Below are positions 61,516 to 64,000 of a stretch of DNA of 64,000 nt, piece after piece. Location: the NCBI GenBank assembly GCA_027694045.1, contig JAQEWB010000001.1:1178001-1242000 (forward strand), given 5' to 3'. Each line of letters opens with the position of its first letter. The first letter of the stretch is position 1. The position numbers were made by a program, and so were the translations under genes. This DNA comes from Bacillaceae bacterium OF18-1A (lineage in GTDB: Bacteria; Bacillota; Bacilli; Bacillales; Bacillaceae_G). Below the pieces are notes generated by a model, which saw only the letters and a list, made by a program, of their open reading frames with translations, was not told the DNA's origin and ran no database searches.

Positions 61516-61549
61516 AAAAAAACCTTACGTATAAAACGTAAGGTTTTTA
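61516..61549. terminator. bidirectional terminator
   Basis: AAAAAACCTTACG-TATAAAA-CGTAAGGTTTTT. It closes the 149-residue gene on + and the tandem RNA unit on -. Confidence 0.88.
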
Positions 61550-61735
61550 TATAGCCCCACATATGCCGTTCTCTCTAGATGTCCATAAACCTGCTCTCAC
61601 AGGTGGATGTTCTCACAAATGTTTGTAACTTCCTTCTTAAAAAGATGGCTTGTTAGCTACATTTAAATATTGAACTTCCATATTAAACTTATTGGTTTAA
61701 GACATGCATAAGCTACGTACACCGTAGGAATTTTA
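61550..61735 (-). ncRNA. structured RNA candidate, copy A
   Basis: About 185 bases, related to copy B throughout (shared CCTNCGGTGTACGTA start, AATATTTA, CATCCACCTG, GGACAT). In - orientation CCTACG near the 5' end pairs with TGTGGG at the 3' end, and AUGUCU...AAACC pairs with GGUUU...GGACAU. It is followed by a terminator. Family unknown; a 6S-like RNA or a B. cereus dispersed RNA repeat are possibilities. Confidence 0.6.
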
Positions 61736-61755
61736 TATAAGGTTAGTTGAAATAA

Positions 61756-61947
61756 GACCCCCGCACGTGCCGCTCCTCGTAAATGTCCAAAAACCCGCTA
61801 CTCGCAGGTGGATGCCCTCACAGTTACCGCACATCTTCCTCCACAAGGAAGGCTTGATGATGGTCGCTAAATATTGAGCTTCCGTATAACTAACATCGGT
61901 TTTAGACATAAATAAGTTACGTACACCGCAGGATGTATTATTTACTT
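61756..61947 (-). ncRNA. structured RNA candidate, copy B
   Basis: Starts just after a good promoter. Closing stem CCTGCG/TGCGGG plus GTGT/GCAC; inner 12-pair stem of ATGTCTAAAACC with GGTTTTTGGACAT; side hairpin ACCTGC-GAGTA-GCGGGT. Compared with copy A several pairs change together (G-C to A-U, A-U to U-A), which supports an RNA on the - strand. Confidence 0.65.
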
Positions 61948-61953
61948 GTCGTT

Positions 61954-61982
61954 ATATTATCACATTGTTTCCAATGTGTAAA
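61954..61982 (-). promoter_or_regulatory. promoter of the tandem RNA unit, with dyad in the spacer
   Basis: On the - strand TTTACA, a 17-base spacer and TAATAT. The spacer contains CACATTG-GAAA-CAATGTG, a perfect 7-base dyad that could be an operator. Confidence 0.65.
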
Positions 61983-62053
61983 ATACAATTTTTTTCGAGC
62001 AATCTCTTGCTTGTGACCTTATTTTAATACAAATTATTTTTGCATGCAAGTGA

Positions 62054-62887
62054 TTAATCTTCTTCTTTTTCAATTTGATTTTCCGGATAAGAAATCCAAT
62101 CACTCCAGCTACCTGTATATAATTTAACATTTTGGAATCCAGCTAATTTTAATGCAACGATATTCGGACATGCTGTAACTCCAGAGCCACAATATACTAC
62201 CGTTTCCTTATCTTTCGAAAGGTTTTTGAAGCGTTCTCGTTGCCCAGCTTCATTCTTAAATTGTCCAGACTCTAGAATTCCATCCTTCCAAAAATAGTTT
62301 ACTGCTGTCGGAATATGCCCTGCCTTGGAATCAACAAGTTCTTCGGCACCTGCATAACGTTTCGGCTCTCTAGAATCGATTAATGTAATATCTGCACCTG
62401 CATGAATATTCTCTCTGACCATTTCCATCGTTACAACCATATTATCTTGTACGCTCGCTTTAAATACCTTTTTAGAAATAACAGGAATTTCATCTGTTGT
62501 ACGTAATCCACTCTCTTTCCAAGCAGGCAATCCACCATCTAGTATATATACTTTCTCATGTCCTACATAACTAAGTAGCCACCATAAACGAGAAGCCATT
62601 GCACCTGCTTGACTGTCGTATGCAATTACTGTCGTTTGTTCATCAATACCAGCTTTTGAAAGCTTGTCTGTAAACTCCTCAATATTCGGCAATGGATGGC
62701 GTCCACCATGTTCTGTTACAGGATTTGATAAATCTACATTCAAATTAAAATATAACGCATGGGGAATATGCTCTTCTTCATACTTCTCTTTACCCCAATT
62801 AGGGTTCGCTAAATCAAAACGACAATCGATTATACGGACATTCTCATCTTCCATATGCTCACGTAACCATTCGACTGTAACTATCAT
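62054..62887 (-). CDS. thiosulfate/3-mercaptopyruvate sulfurtransferase (tandem rhodanese)
   Basis: 277 residues in two rhodanese domains. The N-terminal one is inactive (DSQAGAMASRLWWLL, no Cys). The C-terminal one has the active Cys in VVYCGSGVTACPNIVAL; CGSGVTA is the thiosulfate/mercaptopyruvate loop. It moves sulfane sulfur to thiol acceptors. It starts two bases after the ypbS stop, so co-transcribed. Confidence 0.93.
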   Translation of the reverse strand: MIVTVEWLREHMEDENVRIIDCRFDLANPNWGKEKYEEEHIPHALYFNLNVDLSNPVTEHGGRHPLPNIEEFTDKLSKAGIDEQTTVIAYDSQAGAMASRLWWLLSYVGHEKVYILDGGLPAWKESGLRTTDEIPVISKKVFKASVQDNMVVTMEMVRENIHAGADITLIDSREPKRYAGAEELVDSKAGHIPTAVNYFWKDGILESGQFKNEAGQRERFKNLSKDKETVVYCGSGVTACPNIVALKLAGFQNVKLYTGSWSDWISYPENQIEKEED

Positions 62888-62889
62888 CT

Positions 62890-63162
62890 TTAACGACCTT
62901 CTTTCTCTTGCAAGCGACTTACATACTCCATAACCATTTCTTCTGTAACATATTTACGCTGCAAGGTAACACCATTTTTTGCAAGATCATTAATTTGCTT
63001 TGTTACGACATTAATGACATCAACCGAAAATTCTTTCCCATTTGACGCAAGAGATACGGCTGCTTCAATAGCTGCTTCACGCTGCGCATCTAATTGTAAA
63101 CATGCTTTTACACTTTCATTTTGTTTACGAGAATGTGCTGTAATTGCTTTATGTACTTCCAT
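62890..63162 (-). CDS. ypbS: DUF2533-family protein (YpbS-like)
   Basis: 90 residues, helical (MEVHKAITAHSRKQNESVKA start; EEMVMEYVSRLQEKEGR end). Function unknown. The length and the neighbourhood (ypcP nearby) match B. subtilis YpbS. AGGGGGAAGAG-type site before ATG. Middle gene of GNAT-ypbS-rhodanese. Confidence 0.8.
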   Translation of the reverse strand: MEVHKAITAHSRKQNESVKACLQLDAQREAAIEAAVSLASNGKEFSVDVINVVTKQINDLAKNGVTLQRKYVTEEMVMEYVSRLQEKEGR

Positions 63163-63183
63163 CTTCTCTTCCCCCTAGATAAG

Positions 63184-63651
63184 TTATACTTTCGTATTTA
63201 ATTCCATTGCAAGCCGGATCATATCACGGCATACAATTCCATTTTCAATAAGCTCTTCTTCATAATGCTTCGAAAAGTAATCAAAATCAATAGAAAAAAT
63301 ACGAAATCCACATTTTTGATATAAAGCAAGCTGCGAAACGCTAGAATTACCTGTACCAACTTCAAGTTTGAACATACCGTATTTCTTAGCAGTTTCTACC
63401 GCATGCTTTAATAACTTCTTTCCAATACCTCTTCCTTGCATATGCTCTACAACCGCAATATTCATAATTTCCATCGTCTTCGGCCTTGTTTCTAAAAGAA
63501 CATATACGCCGACAACTCTGCCTTCTTGCTTAGCTACATATGTTAATCCTCTTTGTACATATGCATCAATTTGCCGTTCACTTGGATCGGCAAGCAATAA
63601 TAACGATTTCGGTATACCTTCTTTCGAAATATTCTCTATTACAACAGACAT
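63184..63651 (-). CDS. GNAT-family acetyltransferase
   Basis: 155 residues with one GNAT fold. The acetyl-CoA loop is VVEHMQGRGIGKKLLKHAV, and VSQLALYQKCGFRIFSIDFDYF is the conserved C-terminal part. Substrate unknown. ATG 63651 follows AAGGGGG; the longer frame to 63672 precedes that site. First gene of the leftward group. Confidence 0.9.
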   Translation of the reverse strand: MSVVIENISKEGIPKSLLLLADPSERQIDAYVQRGLTYVAKQEGRVVGVYVLLETRPKTMEIMNIAVVEHMQGRGIGKKLLKHAVETAKKYGMFKLEVGTGNSSVSQLALYQKCGFRIFSIDFDYFSKHYEEELIENGIVCRDMIRLAMELNTKV

Positions 63652-63723
63652 AAAAAATTCCCCCTTCACCATTGTTCTAATCCCTCCTTGTCTACCATAA
63701 ATAATAGAAAGGAGGGATTCACC

Positions 63724-63978
63724 ATGGACAACAATGAGAAAAAATGCAACGTCATCTCTATTGATGGAAAGAAGAAGAAAAACGACACCTATTCCTATCC
63801 AAAATTAGTAGTAGAAAACAAAACATATGAATTTTCTTCATTCGTCTTATGCGGTGAAACACCAGACGGCAGACGACTTGTTCTTACTCATATGATTTCT
63901 ACCGATGAATTTGCAGGGTTTGTAAAATCTTTAGATACTGTGCTACAAAAGAAAATTGAGCGAATCTTTTTTTCATAA
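63724..63978 (+). CDS. small hypothetical protein
   Basis: 84 residues, soluble, Lys-rich start (MDNNEKKCNVISIDGKKKKN) then a beta-rich body (YEFSSFVLCGETPDGRRLVL) and a basic end. Family not recognised. ATG 63724 is eight bases after AAAGGAGGG; an upstream ATG at 63688 precedes the site. Divergent from the GNAT gene. Confidence 0.8.
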   Translation: MDNNEKKCNVISIDGKKKKNDTYSYPKLVVENKTYEFSSFVLCGETPDGRRLVLTHMISTDEFAGFVKSLDTVLQKKIERIFFS

Positions 63979-64000
63979 CGTTTATATCACATAAATTTCT

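Noticed and set aside
61550..61947. Firm 6S RNA assignment
   Set aside because: Length and rod-like pairing fit, but I could not match the known 6S consensus, so no name is given.

Overview
The window is low-GC Firmicute chromosome and reads as Bacillus cereus group. The evidence is the AT-rich coding style, AAGGAGG-type ribosome binding sites with TTG/GTG starts, an unusual motility locus (motA, motB, cheY, cheA and a long FliY), several copies of a short dispersed repeat resembling the B. cereus-group bcr family, a GerN-type antiporter, and a block with the gene content of the B. subtilis cspD-ypzA-ypeQ-ypeP-ypdQ-ypcP-ypbS region. I see no rRNA, tRNA, transposase, phage or CRISPR. Names resting on B. 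subtilis or B. cereus synteny are from memory, not from a search.

Layout. 1-8.5 kb: chemotaxis and motor genes. The tail of cheR runs rightward; motA-motB, cheY, and cheA-fliY plus two unassigned envelope-type genes run leftward. 8.6-19.1 kb: housekeeping and accessory genes (HD hydrolase, Hfq-like and Spo0E-like small proteins, YjcZ-type peptide, VOC protein with MFS transporter, nitroreductase, YdcF, DUF421, a MerR regulator with its MATE pump, GerN-type antiporter). 19.3-25.5 kb: class III aminotransferase, acetate-type SSS symporter with DUF485 partner, membrane hydroxylase, LysE exporter, YqcI/YcgG protein. 25.7-32.2 kb: cspD, ypzA, ypeQ, ypeP, a preQ1-riboswitch-controlled queT, aldose epimerase, ypdQ, EamA, isochorismatase and GNAT genes.

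32.3-55.6 kb is the striking part. A single 5010-residue protein made of 35 DUF11-type beta-sandwich repeats lies beside a 515-residue beta-helix protein. Both lack a signal peptide and both have sigma-K-like promoters, so I infer spore-surface (mother-cell) proteins. They adjoin a leftward exopolysaccharide operon: Wzz-type chain-length protein, BY-kinase-like protein with ruined Walker motifs, priming sugar transferase, flippase, polymerase and two glycosyltransferases. This looks like the B. cereus eps1 type of locus.

55.6-64 kb: a Fur-box-containing gap, an FbpB-like small gene, ypcP, and a Mg2+ M-box leader with terminator and a 34-codon ORF leading to a P-type ATPase fragment that keeps only soluble domains. 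Next come a DUF350 / glutathionylspermidine-synthase-like / lipoprotein module, a tandem pair of related structured RNA candidates with their own promoter, then rhodanese, ypbS, GNAT and a small unknown gene.
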